Notes: generated by a model from the sequence alone, not told the origin. A DNA stretch of 64,000 nt from Gilliamella sp. N-G2 (GCF_002142215.1 NZ_NAST01000003.1:1-64000), one strand, 5' to 3'; positions 8,155 through 17,847 are shown, numbered from the stretch's first letter. Program-made: numbers and translations.

Positions 8155-9015
8155 ATGGCTGAAGTTACCGCTTCTATGGTAAAAGAACTGCGCGAAAGAA
8201 CTGGCGCAGGTATGATGGAATGTAAAAAAGCATTAGTTGAAGCAAATGGTGATATCGATCTTGCTATCGACAACATGCGTAAATCAGGTCAAGCCAAAGC
8301 AGCTAAAAAAGCAGGTCGTGTGGCAGCTGAAGGTGTAATTATTTCTAAAATTTCAGCAGATAAAAAAGTTGGTGTTATTTTAGAAATTAACTGTGAAACT
8401 GACTTTGTTGCTAAAGATGCTGGTTTCTTAGAATTCAGTGATAAAGTAGCAACAGCTGCTTTAAATGATAAAATCACTGATATTGCAGCTTTACAAGCAA
8501 AATTTGAAGAAGAACGTACTGCATTAGTTGCTAAAATTGGTGAAAACATCGGCATCCGTCGTGTTCAACAAATTACTGGCGATGTAGTTGGTAGTTATCA
8601 ACACGGTGCACGTATTGGTGTTTTAGTTGCAGCTAACAGTGGTTGTGATGAAGAATTAGTTAAACACATTGCAATGCACATTGCAGCAAGCAAACCAGAA
8701 TATGTTGACCCTAGCGATGTACCTGCAGATGTGGTTGAGCATGAACGTAATATTCAAATTGATATTGCAATGCAATCTGGTAAACCTCGTGAAATCGCAG
8801 AAAAAATGGTTGAAGGCCGTATGCGTAAATTCACTGGTGAAGTATCACTTACTGGTCAACCATTTGTAATGGATCCAAGCAAAACAGTTGGTGATTTACT
8901 TACTGAGAAAAAAGCGACTGTTGCATCATTTATCCGCTTTGAAGTGGGTGAAGGTATCGAAAAAGTCGAAGTTGATTTTGCAGCAGAAGTGGCTGCGATG
9001 TCGAAACAATCTTAA
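8155..9015 (+). CDS. tsf: Translation elongation factor Ts
   Basis: A 286-residue protein with the EF-Ts N-terminal UBA-like domain and signature ([17 protein letters not shown]) and the core motif INCETDFVA, followed by [12 protein letters not shown]-Ts is the GDP/GTP exchange factor for EF-Tu. The gene follows rpsB by 84 bases and ends in a strong terminator, so pyrH has its own promoter or read-through. Confidence 0.99.
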   Translation: MAEVTASMVKELRERTGAGMMECKKALVEANGDIDLAIDNMRKSGQAKAAKKAGRVAAEGVIISKISADKKVGVILEINCETDFVAKDAGFLEFSDKVATAALNDKITDIAALQAKFEEERTALVAKIGENIGIRRVQQITGDVVGSYQHGARIGVLVAANSGCDEELVKHIAMHIAASKPEYVDPSDVPADVVEHERNIQIDIAMQSGKPREIAEKMVEGRMRKFTGEVSLTGQPFVMDPSKTVGDLLTEKKATVASFIRFEVGEGIEKVEVDFAAEVAAMSKQS

Positions 9016-9024
9016 TTGTTTTAT

Positions 9025-9056
9025 CAAAACCGCCTTCATGGCGGTTTTGTTTATCC
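9025..9056 (+). terminator. Terminator after tsf
   Basis: A 10-bp stem CAAAACCGCC/GGCGGTTTTG (9025-9034, 9040-9049) has a 5-base loop and a T-rich tail. Confidence 0.85.
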
Positions 9057-9134
9057 ACAAAATATTTTAAAATGATTGCCGGCTAGTTATGCTAGCTTTT
9101 TAAGTAATTAAATAACGAAATAGTGAGACTTCAT

Positions 9135-9869
9135 ATGGTAACCCCTTTCTATAAACGTATCCTTCTCAAACTTAGTGGTGAAGCGCTGCAAGGTGATGAA
9201 GGTTTTGGTATTGATCCAACCGTTCTTGATCGTATGGCTCAAGAAATTAAAGAACTTATCGACATGGGAGTTCAGGTTGCTGTTGTTATTGGGGGTGGTA
9301 ATCTATTTCGTGGTGCAGGACTTGCTAAAGCAGGCATGAACCGTGTTGTTGGTGACCATATGGGTATGCTTGCCACAGTAATGAACGGTCTTGCTATGCG
9401 TGATGCATTGCACCGAATTGAAGTTAATGCCCGTTTGATGTCGGCAATTCCATTAAACGGCGTTTGTGATGATTATCGCTGGACTGAAGCAATCAGCTTG
9501 CTTAAACATGGTAAAGTCGTTATCCTTTCGGCTGGAACCGGTAACCCATTTTTCACAACTGACTCAGCAGCCTGTTTAAGAGGTATTGAAATTGAAGCTG
9601 ATGTGGTTTTAAAAGCAACCAAAGTTGATGGTGTTTATTCAGCCGATCCGGTAAAAGATCCTAATGCAACACTTTATAAAACACTTAATTACGAGAAAGT
9701 GTTAGATGATGAATTAAAAGTGATGGATTTAGCCGCATTTACATTGGCTCGTGATCATAATCTACCAATTTGTGTGTTTAATATGAATAAACCGGGGGCA
9801 TTACGTCGCGTCATTCTAGGCGAATCAGAAGGAACATTAATCAATAATCAGGCTACAGTTAGCTGCTAG
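9135..9869 (+). CDS. pyrH: Uridylate kinase (UMP kinase)
   Basis: A 244-residue amino-acid-kinase-fold enzyme that makes UDP from UMP. Family motifs are [40 protein letters not shown] and [15 protein letters not shown]. The ATG at 9135 is chosen because GTGAG lies 7 bases before it and the product then aligns with E. coli PyrH from its first residues. A GTG at 9123 would add four residues but would use that same Shine-Dalgarno sequence as coding DNA. The gene is followed by frr after 27 bases. Confidence 0.97.
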   Translation: MVTPFYKRILLKLSGEALQGDEGFGIDPTVLDRMAQEIKELIDMGVQVAVVIGGGNLFRGAGLAKAGMNRVVGDHMGMLATVMNGLAMRDALHRIEVNARLMSAIPLNGVCDDYRWTEAISLLKHGKVVILSAGTGNPFFTTDSAACLRGIEIEADVVLKATKVDGVYSADPVKDPNATLYKTLNYEKVLDDELKVMDLAAFTLARDHNLPICVFNMNKPGALRRVILGESEGTLINNQATVSC

Positions 9870-9896
9870 TCTTATTTATTTAAAAAGGTTTTTATT

Positions 9897-10454
9897 ATGC
9901 TAAATGAGATTCAAAAAGAAGCGCAAGAGCGCATGGAAAAAAGTATTGATGCGTTTCAGAATCATATTTCTAAAATTAGAACTGGTCGTGCATCGCCAAG
10001 TTTATTAGATGGCATTATGGTTGAGTATTATGGTAGCCCAACACCACTTCGTCAATTAGCCAATATAGTTGCTGAAGATGCAAGAACCCTTGCAATTACA
10101 GTATTTGATAAATCATTAACACCATTAATTGAAAAAGCAATTTTAACTTCAGATTTAGGATTAAATCCGGCATCAGCGGGTACCGTTATTCGAGTTCCGT
10201 TACCACCGCTTACTGAAGAGCGCCGTCGTGATTTAACTAAAATTGTTCGTGGTGAGGCAGAGCAAGGCCGTGTATCGATCCGTAATATCCGTCGTGATGC
10301 CAATGATCAAATCAAAGCATTATTGAAAGATAAAGAAATTTCTGAAGATGATGAACGTAAATCACAAGATTTAATTCAAAAAGCTACTGATGCTGCTATT
10401 AAAAAATTAGATGCAGTACTTGCAGAGAAAGAGAAAGAATTAATGGAATTCTAA
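9897..10454 (+). CDS. frr: Ribosome recycling factor
   Basis: A 185-residue protein, the family's usual size, with the three-helix-bundle signature: [33 protein letters not shown] and [17 protein letters not shown] splits post-termination ribosomes with EF-G. It is probably translated from the pyrH transcript and ends at a strong terminator. In enterics dxr would follow directly; here deoC-deoR lie between. Confidence 0.99.
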   Translation: MLNEIQKEAQERMEKSIDAFQNHISKIRTGRASPSLLDGIMVEYYGSPTPLRQLANIVAEDARTLAITVFDKSLTPLIEKAILTSDLGLNPASAGTVIRVPLPPLTEERRRDLTKIVRGEAEQGRVSIRNIRRDANDQIKALLKDKEISEDDERKSQDLIQKATDAAIKKLDAVLAEKEKELMEF

Positions 10455-10485
10455 TCTATTTCAAAAATTCATAAATACCATTTTG

Positions 10486-10517
10486 ACGCCCAATTTTATT
10501 AAATTGGGCGTTTTTAT
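10486..10517 (+). terminator. Terminator after frr
   Basis: A perfect 11-bp stem ACGCCCAATTT/AAATTGGGCGT (10486-10496, 10501-10511) has a 4-base loop followed by TTTTATTTATTT. Confidence 0.9.
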
Positions 10518-10575
10518 TTATTTCTTTAACATATTAATAATAGTTGTTATATTTCAAATTCTCACAAATTAGCGA

Positions 10576-10581
10576 TATAAT
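10576..10581 (+). promoter_or_regulatory. Candidate deoC promoter -10
   Basis: A consensus TATAAT abuts the first DeoR-like operator. No good -35 at 17 bases could be picked, so the promoter assignment is tentative. Confidence 0.4.
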
Positions 10582-10596
10582 GTTATTAAAGTAACA
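10581..10596. promoter_or_regulatory. DeoR-like operator O1
   Basis: TGTTATTAAAGTAACA shares the outer bases TGTTA/TAACA with the E. coli DeoR 16-bp palindrome TGTTAGAATTCTAACA. It overlaps the -10 TATAAT and lies 97 bases before the deoC start. Confidence 0.7.
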
Positions 10597-10611
10597 TTAT
10601 TTGGTTATGTT

Positions 10612-10627
10612 TGTTATTTTTATAACA
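10612..10627. promoter_or_regulatory. DeoR-like operator O2
   Basis: TGTTATTTTTATAACA is a second 16-bp TGTTA/TAACA dyad. It starts exactly 31 bases (about three helical turns) after O1, so two repressors would lie on the same DNA face. Confidence 0.7.
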
Positions 10628-10692
10628 TTACTATTTACAGATTAACAAAATTAACTAGATTTAACATTAATAAAAAATTTAAGGAAACCCTT

Positions 10693-11358
10693 ATGGATTA
10701 TGCAAAGTATATTGATCATACTTTATTAGCGATGAATGCGACTGAAGATCAGATTCGAAAACTCTGTGATGAAGCAAAAGAATATCATTTTTATTCTGTG
10801 TGCGTTAATTCTGGCTATGTACCTTTAGTGGCAGAGTTATTAAAAGGTAGTGATGTAAAAGTATGTTCAGTAGTCGGTTTTCCACTTGGTGCTATGCTTA
10901 CGTCAGCTAAAGCTTATGAAACAGAAATGGCTGTTAAAGCTGGTGCAGAAGAAATTGACATGGTAATCAATGTCGGTTGGCTAAAAAGCAATAATTGGGA
11001 TGCAGTTAAAAATGATATCGAAGCGGTATTCAAAGCCTGCGGTTCAGTACCATTAAAAGTTATTTTAGAAACTTGCTTATTAACCAAAGAAGAAATTGTT
11101 AAAGTTTGTACAATTTGTAAAGATATTGGCGTTGCTTTCGTCAAAACATCTACCGGCTTTAGTACTTCTGGAGCAACAGTTGAAGATGTAAAATTAATGC
11201 GTGAAACAGTCGGTGAAAATATGGGCGTGAAAGCGTCTGGTGGTATTCGTGATCGTATGACTGCCGAAAAAATGGTTCAAGCTGGTGCAAATCGTTTAGG
11301 CGCAAGTGCTGGTATTGCAATCGTTTCAGGTAACAGTACATCATCTAGCAATTACTAA
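10693..11358 (+). CDS. deoC: Deoxyribose-phosphate aldolase
   Basis: A 221-residue DeoC/LacD-type TIM barrel that cleaves 2-deoxyribose-5-phosphate to acetaldehyde and glyceraldehyde-3-phosphate. Seen are DHTLL near the start, the Schiff-base lysine in FVKTSTGF (about residue 150) and the second active-site lysine in GVKASGGIR (about 180). The length and short form fit the bacterial/Firmicutes-style enzyme rather than the 259-residue E. coli one. AAGGAAA precedes the ATG. It is followed by deoR after 59 bases, and both are under two DeoR-like operators. Confidence 0.97.
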   Translation: MDYAKYIDHTLLAMNATEDQIRKLCDEAKEYHFYSVCVNSGYVPLVAELLKGSDVKVCSVVGFPLGAMLTSAKAYETEMAVKAGAEEIDMVINVGWLKSNNWDAVKNDIEAVFKACGSVPLKVILETCLLTKEEIVKVCTICKDIGVAFVKTSTGFSTSGATVEDVKLMRETVGENMGVKASGGIRDRMTAEKMVQAGANRLGASAGIAIVSGNSTSSSNY

Positions 11359-11417
11359 TCAATCATAACAATAAGTTACATATATATTATGTAGCTTTTT
11401 GTTATTTAGGAAAAACA

Positions 11418-12179
11418 ATGGAAACTCAACCACAAAAAAGAATAAATGAACTCCTTGAAATCCTAAAAAACACTGACAAGATTCACCTAAAAGCAGCGGC
11501 AGAAAAATTAGCAGTGTCAGAAATGACTATCAGGCGTGATCTTAACAATTGCCCCTCCTCATTAATTGTCTTAGGTGGCTATATTGTCAATGAAGACCGT
11601 CATTCAATCGCAAAATATTTCGTTTCAGATCAGCAGGATAAGCAAGTTGAAGAAAAAGCTTATATTGCAAAACTTGTTAGTCAATTTATCAATGAAAACG
11701 ATACAATATTTTTTGATTGTGGCACCACCATGCCTTTTATCATTAATGCAATAGATAATGATATTGCATTTACTGCTATCTGTTATTCATTAAATAGTTT
11801 ATTGGCACTACAACATAAACCTAAATGTAAGATCATTTTATGCGGTGGTCAATTCCAACCAAATAATGCTATCTTTACAAGTTTACATCAATCCAACCAG
11901 TTAGATTCTATCTGTCCGAATAAAGCCTTTATTTCAGCAGCAGGTATTGATTTGCAACAAGGAGTAACTTGTTATCATTTTGAAGAATTAGATATGAAGC
12001 AACAAGCAATGAAAAAATCAGCGCAAAAAATATTGATTGCCGATCATACTAAATTTAATCAAATAAAGCCGGCATTTATTAGTGAATTGACTTTGTTCGA
12101 TCAGATAATTACTGATAAACTGCCCGATGAGAGATTTGTTTCTTTTTTTAATGAAAACAACATAAGTTTAATTTACTAA
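11418..12179 (+). CDS. deoR: DeoR, deoxyribonucleoside-regulon repressor
   Basis: A 253-residue DeoR-family protein that follows E. coli DeoR closely. It has the helix-turn-helix [18 protein letters not shown] (about residues 28-45), then LGGYIV, the effector-domain motif FFDCGTT, and CYSLN, CGGQF, SAAGI and DHTKF. E. coli DeoR is released by deoxyribose-5-phosphate, the substrate of the adjacent deoC. Two matching operators stand before deoC. The stop codon is one base before the dxr start, so dxr is probably translated from the same message. Confidence 0.93.
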   Translation: METQPQKRINELLEILKNTDKIHLKAAAEKLAVSEMTIRRDLNNCPSSLIVLGGYIVNEDRHSIAKYFVSDQQDKQVEEKAYIAKLVSQFINENDTIFFDCGTTMPFIINAIDNDIAFTAICYSLNSLLALQHKPKCKIILCGGQFQPNNAIFTSLHQSNQLDSICPNKAFISAAGIDLQQGVTCYHFEELDMKQQAMKKSAQKILIADHTKFNQIKPAFISELTLFDQIITDKLPDERFVSFFNENNISLIY

Positions 12180-12180
12180 T

Positions 12181-13359
12181 ATGAAAAATATCACAATTTT
12201 AGGCTCAACTGGTTCAATAGGTTGCAGCACTTTGGCCGTTATTCGACAAAATCCAGATTTATTTAAAGCATTTGCTTTAACTGGTGGGCAGAATGTTGGC
12301 AAAATGACTGAACAATGTTTGGAATTTAGGCCAAATTATGTCGCAATGGCTGATGAACAGGCGGCACAGCAACTTAGAAAAAATCTGCTTGAGCTAAAAT
12401 TAAATATTGAAGTATTACATGGTCAACAAGCTATATGCGATTTAGCAGAGCTTACCGAAGTAGATATGGTAATGGCAGCTATAGTCGGGGCAGCAGGATT
12501 AAAACCAACACTTTCCGCCATAAAGAAAGGCAAACGAATTTTATTAGCAAATAAAGAATCTTTGGTAACTTGTGGTCATTTATTTATGCAGGCAGTCAAA
12601 CAGTATGGTGCACAGCTATTACCTGTTGATAGTGAACACAATGCAATCTTTCAGAGCCTACCAACAACAGTCCAACAAAATTTAGGATTTGCTAATTTAA
12701 CCGATTATGGTATCACTAAAATTGTCCTAACGGGTTCTGGAGGGCCATTTAGAGATTTACCACTCAATCAATTATCTAGTGTCACACCCGAACAAGCTAT
12801 TGCTCATCCTAACTGGTCAATGGGTAAGAAAATCTCTGTCGATTCGGCCACCATGATGAATAAAGGACTAGAATATATTGAAGCCCGTTGGCTATTTAAT
12901 GCTAGTGCTGACGAGATGGAAATTATAATTCATCCACAATCAATAATACATTCAATGGTTCGTTACCAAGATGGTAGTGTAATTGCCGAGCTCGGAATGC
13001 CTGATATGTGTACACCAATAGCCTATGCCATGTCATATCCAGATAGAATTTCATCAACGGTCCCAGCATTAGATTTTACTAAAATTTCATCACTCACTTT
13101 TACTCAACCTGATTTTAATCGCTATCCTTGTTTAAAATTAGCGATTGATGCATTTAATCAAGGACAAGCTGCGACCACGGCACTTAATGCGGCTAATGAA
13201 ATTGCTGTAGAGGCATTTCTTCAAAACAAAATCGGCTTTATGGATATAGCTAAACAGGTATCAACAGTTTTAGAAACACTTGACTTTCCTGAACCAACCA
13301 CGATTGAAGACGTATTTGCTATCGATCTATGGGCAAGACAAACCTGCATAAAATTATAG
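12181..13359 (+). CDS. dxr: 1-deoxy-D-xylulose 5-phosphate reductoisomerase
   Basis: A 392-residue NADPH-dependent enzyme of the MEP isoprenoid pathway. Present are the nucleotide-binding [11 protein letters not shown] at the N-terminus, [12 protein letters not shown], the catalytic and metal region [22 protein letters not shown] and [13 protein letters not shown]. The start follows the deoR stop by one base and lacks a strong site of its own, which implies translational coupling. In enterics dxr sits between frr and uppS; here neither is adjacent. Confidence 0.98.
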   Translation: MKNITILGSTGSIGCSTLAVIRQNPDLFKAFALTGGQNVGKMTEQCLEFRPNYVAMADEQAAQQLRKNLLELKLNIEVLHGQQAICDLAELTEVDMVMAAIVGAAGLKPTLSAIKKGKRILLANKESLVTCGHLFMQAVKQYGAQLLPVDSEHNAIFQSLPTTVQQNLGFANLTDYGITKIVLTGSGGPFRDLPLNQLSSVTPEQAIAHPNWSMGKKISVDSATMMNKGLEYIEARWLFNASADEMEIIIHPQSIIHSMVRYQDGSVIAELGMPDMCTPIAYAMSYPDRISSTVPALDFTKISSLTFTQPDFNRYPCLKLAIDAFNQGQAATTALNAANEIAVEAFLQNKIGFMDIAKQVSTVLETLDFPEPTTIEDVFAIDLWARQTCIKL

Positions 13360-13369
13360 CTATACGGCC

Positions 13370-13406
13370 AAAAAGTTAGGAGCATTTCCCTGCTAACTTT
13401 TTATGA
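13370..13406. terminator. Bidirectional terminator between dxr and maa
   Basis: AAAAAGTTAG (13370-13379) pairs with CTAACTTTTT (13393-13402); the stem overlaps the maa stop codon. A- and T-runs flank it on both sides. Confidence 0.75.
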
Positions 13407-13942
13407 ACTCGGCAGGGACACCCCATAGCAATAACATTGCTAGGTATATCACGATCAACAATGCTTCCGGCAGCAATAACACTATTATCACCAATTGTTA
13501 CACCCGGTAATACAATAACATTACCGCCAATCCAAACATTATTACCAACCGTAATCGGTTTAGCAAACTCCAATCCACTACTCCTCGTTTGGCTATCAAG
13601 TGGATGACCTGAAGTATAAAAACCGCAATTAGGCGCGACAAGGACATTATCACCAAATGTTACTTTAGCTGCGTCTAATATAATACAGTTAAAATTAGCA
13701 AAAAAATCCTCGCCGATTTCAATATTATAGCCGTAATCACACTGAAAGCCGGGCATTATGGTAAATTTCTGTTTCGTTTTTCCTAATAATGTCTTGAATA
13801 ATCGTTGCCGTTTATCAATAGCACTTGGCGATAATTGATTTAACTGAAAACAGATATCTTGGGCATAAAGCCGTTCATTTTCAAGTTCATCGATACTAGG
13901 ATCATAAAGTAGTCCTGTTAGCATTTTTTGTTTTTCTGTCAT
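13376..13942 (-). CDS. maa: Maltose/galactoside O-acetyltransferase family protein
   Basis: A 188-residue left-handed beta-helix acetyltransferase (Maa/LacA type). It has an N-terminal mac domain (MLTGLLYDPSIDEL) and hexapeptide repeats, with the catalytic histidine in YTSGHPLD. The end of the helix is VWIGGNVIVLPGVTIGDNSV. The tail reads GCPCRVHKKL instead of the usual GNPARV, leaving extra cysteines. It acetylates sugar hydroxyls from acetyl-CoA, probably to detoxify non-metabolised sugars. It starts 3 bases after the cscK stop, so it may be part of a sucrose operon. Confidence 0.9.
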   Translation of the reverse strand: MTEKQKMLTGLLYDPSIDELENERLYAQDICFQLNQLSPSAIDKRQRLFKTLLGKTKQKFTIMPGFQCDYGYNIEIGEDFFANFNCIILDAAKVTFGDNVLVAPNCGFYTSGHPLDSQTRSSGLEFAKPITVGNNVWIGGNVIVLPGVTIGDNSVIAAGSIVDRDIPSNVIAMGCPCRVHKKLAGKCS

Positions 13943-13945
13943 TAT

Positions 13946-14917
13946 TTACACCATTTGTTTAGCAATTAGCGCTGGGTTATCACTAATAAAGGATTGTAAA
14001 AATGCACTATCCGGTAATGCTGTTAATGCGCCTTTTTTAGTAGTAGCCAATGCCCCACAAGCGCTGGCTATCGTCATCATACTTTCTAACATTAATTTAT
14101 CTTCCGGCATTCCCGATGAAGCAATACTACTAAGTAATCCAGCAACAAACGCATCGCCTGCGCCTGTTGTATCAATACTATTAACATGGAAAGAGTCGAA
14201 ACTAAACGTTTTACCTTGCCATAACACAATACTACCGTCTTTACCTTTAGTGATTAATTTAAGTGGTGCATTATAATGTTGTTGCAGTTTATTAAGTGCT
14301 ACATGCCAATCTTGACTTTCCGTTAACCAGAATAGCTCTTCATCTGAAAGTTTAAGAATATCTGCATCGTGACAAAATTGGGTAATAATAGTGCGCATTT
14401 CATTTTTATCCTGCCACATTTGTTCGCGCAAATTAATATCAAAGCTAATTAAGCCATTTTTGGCAGTCAGCTTTTCAATAGCTGTTTTTAATGTTTGTCG
14501 ACAGGTTGTGCCAACTAACGCCAAAGAACAAAAATGTAAAATGTCCTGATTAAAATCCGGCAATGCTTGTTCAGATAAAAATTGATCAGCTGAAGGCGAA
14601 ACAAGAAAAGTGAAACTGCGTTCACCATTATCTCCTAAATCAACTACCACAGTACTCGTTCTATGCTCATCGTCCTTTTCAAGACTTTGACAATCAACAT
14701 GATGTTCACAAAAAGTTTTTTCCATAAAGTGGCCAAATGGATCATTACCAACTCGACCAATAAAAGCCGATGGTAGCCCTAACTTAGCTATCGCAATGGC
14801 AACATTCGCGGGAGCCCCACCAGCACAAGCTCGATAGTTCATTTCACCAAATGGCAATAAGTCAATAACGGCATCACCAAGAGACCATACTTTTGTATTT
14901 TTCATTTTGTCACTCAT
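13946..14917 (-). CDS. cscK: Fructokinase
   Basis: A 323-residue PfkB/ribokinase-family kinase. It has the N-terminal GDAVIDLLPFG, the sugar-binding CAGGAPANVAIAIAKLG, GRVGNDPFG and the second PfkB signature DTTGAGDAFVAGLL with the catalytic Asp (GAGD). Its beginning (KVWSLGDAV) and motifs follow E. coli CscK rather than ScrK. It phosphorylates the free fructose released by the sucrose hydrolase encoded divergently. The start could also be the Met five codons in (14905), which has GAGTG before it. It shares the 261-bp divergent region with cscA and its operators. Confidence 0.93.
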   Translation of the reverse strand: MSDKMKNTKVWSLGDAVIDLLPFGEMNYRACAGGAPANVAIAIAKLGLPSAFIGRVGNDPFGHFMEKTFCEHHVDCQSLEKDDEHRTSTVVVDLGDNGERSFTFLVSPSADQFLSEQALPDFNQDILHFCSLALVGTTCRQTLKTAIEKLTAKNGLISFDINLREQMWQDKNEMRTIITQFCHDADILKLSDEELFWLTESQDWHVALNKLQQHYNAPLKLITKGKDGSIVLWQGKTFSFDSFHVNSIDTTGAGDAFVAGLLSSIASSGMPEDKLMLESMMTIASACGALATTKKGALTALPDSAFLQSFISDNPALIAKQMV

Positions 14918-15066
14918 ATTATTGTTAAAAAGGATTGAATGTATGTAACACGATTAATGTTATTGCACTATACTTTTCGATTAAATTAGTTAATTAATGA
15001 CTAATTAATTGATATGCTGATAATCAATATTAATAATAAACTAAATCATTTATAAAAAAAATCATT

Positions 15067-15078
15067 GTTAACGTTAAA
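15067..15078. promoter_or_regulatory. CscR operator half-conserved copy 1 (cscK/cscA)
   Basis: GTTAACGTTAAA differs by one base from the palindrome GTTAACGTTAAC found at 15124. It is the distal copy in the cscK-cscA divergent region. Confidence 0.6.
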
Positions 15079-15082
15079 AATA

Positions 15083-15098
15083 TGTGACTAGTATCACA
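15083..15098. promoter_or_regulatory. CRP site in the cscK-cscA region
   Basis: TGTGA-CTAGTA-TCACA is a perfect CRP core with 6-base spacing, flanked by TA on both sides. It lies between CscR operator copies, consistent with catabolite activation of sucrose use. Confidence 0.85.
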
Positions 15099-15102
15099 TA
15101 AA

Positions 15103-15112
15103 TTAACGTTTA
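15103..15112. promoter_or_regulatory. CscR operator degenerate copy 2
   Basis: TTAACGTTTA keeps the central TTAACGTT of the operator. Its centre is 22 bp from copy 3, about two helical turns. Confidence 0.45.
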
Positions 15113-15123
15113 TTTTATTATAA

Positions 15124-15135
15124 GTTAACGTTAAC
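15124..15135. promoter_or_regulatory. CscR operator copy 3 (perfect palindrome)
   Basis: GTTAACGTTAAC is an exact 12-bp palindrome with the central CG typical of LacI-family operators. It lies 62 bases before the cscA ATG. The same motif recurs upstream of cscB. Confidence 0.75.
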
Positions 15136-15196
15136 AAATATTTTGAGGTAGTATGTAATTATATTAACTTAACTCAATTTGAACGAAGGTAATGTT

Positions 15197-16666
15197 ATGA
15201 ATACTGCAATTGATAAAGCAAACCAAGCTGTAGAAAAACTAGAACAACAAATAAATAAACAGTATTACCCTCATTTTCATTTAGCACCACCAGCTGGCTG
15301 GATGAACGATCCCAATGGATTAGTTTATTATAAAGGGCAATATCATGCCTTTTACCAACATCATCCTTATGATGAAAATTGGGGGCCGATGCATTGGGGT
15401 CATGCGGTGAGTGATGATCTGATTACATGGCGAAGATTACCTATTGCTATTGCACCCGATCATGATTATGACCAAAGCGGTTGTTTCTCTGGTTCAGCCG
15501 TAGATAATAATGGTGAACTGTGTTTAATTTACACTGGTCATATCTGGCTAAATGGTCAAGGTAATGATGAACATATTCGTGAAACCCAATGTCTTGCTAC
15601 CAGTAAAGATGGTATTCATTTTGAAAAACATGGTACTGTGCTGACACCAAAAGAAGGGATTATGCATTTTCGTGATCCTAAAGTTTGGCAACAACAAGGA
15701 AAATGGTGGATGGTGGTTGGGCAACGAGAAGCCAATGACATTGGGCAAGTATTGCTTTATCGTTCTACTGACTTAAAAGATTGGATATTTGATCAAGTAC
15801 TTATCAGTGATATTGATCCTAATGTTTATATGCTTGAATGTCCTGACTTTTTCCCATTGGGTGATAAATGGATCTTGATGTTTTCACCGCAAGGCATGCA
15901 CGCTAAAGGTTATCAATATCGTAATCGATTCCAATCGGGTTATATTGTTGGCGATTGGCAACCTGGTAAACCATTTACCGTCATTAAATCATTCCAAGAG
16001 ATGGATTTTGGTCATGATTTTTATGCACCACAATCATTTCTTGCCGCTGATGGTCGCCGAATTGTATTTGCATGGATGGATATGTGGGAGTCAAAAATGC
16101 CAAGTAAACACGATAAATGGATGGGGGCATTTACTTTACCACGTGAATTAATCCTCGATCGCCAAAACAAAGTTCGTAACCGACCAGTGAAAGAACTTGA
16201 AGCTTTGCGAGAAAAACCGCAATTATTAACCAATATCACATTAAATAATGAATTAAAAAATACCGATATCGAGTCAATTAGTTGTGAACTTAATGTTGAA
16301 ATTGATTTAGCCAATAGTAATGCCGAACGTTTTGGCTTACAACTCGCTGCCACCTCAGATGGTAAACAAGCTACATTATTGTATATTGACTTGCAATCTA
16401 ATCGACTGGTTCTTGATCGAAGCCTTTCTGGACTCGATTTAAAAGGTTATCGCAGCGTGCCATTACCAAGAAACAAAAAAGTAACATTGCATATTTTTGT
16501 GGATGCATCATCAGTCGAGGTTTTCGTCAACAAAGATTTATATAGTCTTTCAAGCCGTATTTATCCAAAATTACCAGCTACACGTTTAATTAATTTATTT
16601 GCTGAAAATGGACAAGCAAGAATTAGCAAATTAGAAAGCTGGCAATTAAAATCTATTTATCAGTAA
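15197..16666 (+). CDS. cscA: Sucrose hydrolase (invertase, GH32)
   Basis: A 489-residue glycoside hydrolase family 32 enzyme that splits unphosphorylated sucrose. It carries the nucleophile motif GWMNDPNG, the FRDPKV motif and the acid/base motif ECPDFF, then the C-terminal beta-sandwich (about residues 345-489, with SSVEVFVN). It follows E. coli CscA along its length. The ATG at 15197 is chosen because GAAGG stands 7 bases before it; an in-frame TTG 18 bases upstream is unlikely. There is no signal peptide, so it is cytoplasmic, acting on sucrose brought in by cscB. Confidence 0.96.
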   Translation: MNTAIDKANQAVEKLEQQINKQYYPHFHLAPPAGWMNDPNGLVYYKGQYHAFYQHHPYDENWGPMHWGHAVSDDLITWRRLPIAIAPDHDYDQSGCFSGSAVDNNGELCLIYTGHIWLNGQGNDEHIRETQCLATSKDGIHFEKHGTVLTPKEGIMHFRDPKVWQQQGKWWMVVGQREANDIGQVLLYRSTDLKDWIFDQVLISDIDPNVYMLECPDFFPLGDKWILMFSPQGMHAKGYQYRNRFQSGYIVGDWQPGKPFTVIKSFQEMDFGHDFYAPQSFLAADGRRIVFAWMDMWESKMPSKHDKWMGAFTLPRELILDRQNKVRNRPVKELEALREKPQLLTNITLNNELKNTDIESISCELNVEIDLANSNAERFGLQLAATSDGKQATLLYIDLQSNRLVLDRSLSGLDLKGYRSVPLPRNKKVTLHIFVDASSVEVFVNKDLYSLSSRIYPKLPATRLINLFAENGQARISKLESWQLKSIYQ

Positions 16667-16674
16667 TTGATAAT

Positions 16675-16704
16675 AAAAACCACCATAATATGGTGGTTTT
16701 TTTA
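16675..16704. terminator. Bidirectional terminator between cscA and cscR
   Basis: A 10-bp stem AAAACCACCA/TGGTGGTTTT (16676-16685, 16691-16700) with A- and T-runs on the two sides serves both convergent genes. Confidence 0.9.
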
Positions 16705-16706
16705 CT

Positions 16707-17711
16707 CTAGACAGATTCTCTTGCTAAATAAGGCGATGGGATATGCGTGACATTTTTTTCGCTTAGGCCATTAATGATATGTAATGCAGCGGCTTGTCCT
16801 ATTTCGTAATGAGGTAATTGCACGGTAGTTAGTGCAGGATAAAAAAGCTCACCAGTGCCAACCATATTATCATACCCAAGAACGGCGATATCCTTCGGTA
16901 TATGAAACCCTTTGCTAAGTAAAAATTGATATGCAACAAAAGCGATGCGGTCATTACCGCAGATCAATACATCAAAATCAGGTTTTTTAATACAATGTTT
17001 TGCTAAGATCTCTACCGTCATCATATACTCTAACGCAAGATTATCAGGGGATATAGACGTATGATAGCTTTTGATATCCGCTAAATCATTACCTGCATCT
17101 AGCCATGCTTGTTCAACCGCTTTACGTCTAATTTTACCGGCTAAGGTATTTTCTGATAAATAAATGCAAAGTGGTTTTTTATAGCCTTTGTTGATCACGT
17201 TTTGCATGGCTTGATACTGACCAGAATAATCATCAGGAATGTAACAAGCAAGTTGTTCTGAATCACTAATACAATTGGCTAACACTAGATTCTTACCTAA
17301 TAGTTTTTCAGGTAGTTCAACTTTTCTTAATCCCATTGTGGTATAAATAATACCATTAGGCCGATAAGATAAAAGCGTATTAATCGCATGATCTGCATCT
17401 TTATCATCAAATAAATTGACGATAAATGTATTCCAACCATGTTGCTGTGCCGTTTTTTCTATTGCTTGAAGTAATTCAACTGAAAATGGTGTCGTTGCCG
17501 TTTCTAAGGCCAACACGCCAATAGCATGTGGCCCTGAATTATCACCTCGAATTTTACGTGCTGATAAGTCAGGCACATAATTTAATTCTTCAATAGCTTT
17601 CTTCACTTTTTTATAAGTTTGTTTATTTAATTTTTCAGGATTATTGATCGCTCGAGACACTGTCATTAATGAAACAGATGCCAGTTTAGCCACATCCTTT
17701 AGTGAAGCCAT
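16707..17711 (-). CDS. cscR: LacI-family sucrose repressor
   Basis: A 334-residue LacI/GalR regulator. It has the N-terminal HTH and hinge (SLKDVAKLASVSLMTVSRAI), then the hinge region LNYVPDLSARKIRG, and a periplasmic-binding-protein-like effector domain ending GYDNMVGTGELFYPALTTVQLP. It is placed between cscA and cscB and facing cscB. GTTAACGTTAAC-type palindromes stand before both cscA and cscB, so it very likely represses both units and is released by sucrose or fructose. Confidence 0.92.
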   Translation of the reverse strand: MASLKDVAKLASVSLMTVSRAINNPEKLNKQTYKKVKKAIEELNYVPDLSARKIRGDNSGPHAIGVLALETATTPFSVELLQAIEKTAQQHGWNTFIVNLFDDKDADHAINTLLSYRPNGIIYTTMGLRKVELPEKLLGKNLVLANCISDSEQLACYIPDDYSGQYQAMQNVINKGYKKPLCIYLSENTLAGKIRRKAVEQAWLDAGNDLADIKSYHTSISPDNLALEYMMTVEILAKHCIKKPDFDVLICGNDRIAFVAYQFLLSKGFHIPKDIAVLGYDNMVGTGELFYPALTTVQLPHYEIGQAAALHIINGLSEKNVTHIPSPYLARESV

Positions 17712-17790
17712 AGTTGGATCCTTTTACTCAGCATAAAAACAATTAATATTTAGTTAGTGTGATGATACCACAAATAAAAATGATAAAAAG

Positions 17791-17806
17791 TGTGAGGAAA
17801 GTAACA
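17791..17806. promoter_or_regulatory. Possible CRP site upstream of cscB
   Basis: TGTGA-GGAAAG-TAACA has one mismatch to the TGTGA-N6-TCACA core. Its centre is about 61 bases from the predicted start of transcription, a normal class I distance. Weak. Confidence 0.35.
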
Positions 17807-17847
17807 TTTATGAAATCTGATTGTATCTATTTTATTTCAATTATGGT

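Noticed and set aside
9123-9134. GTG start for pyrH four codons upstream
   Set aside because: It would overlap its own Shine-Dalgarno sequence GTGAG, and the ATG at 9135 aligns with E. coli PyrH.
17758-17773. CRP site TGTGA...CCACA before cscB
   Set aside because: The spacing is five bases instead of six and it has a mismatch; the site at 17791 is better though still weak.
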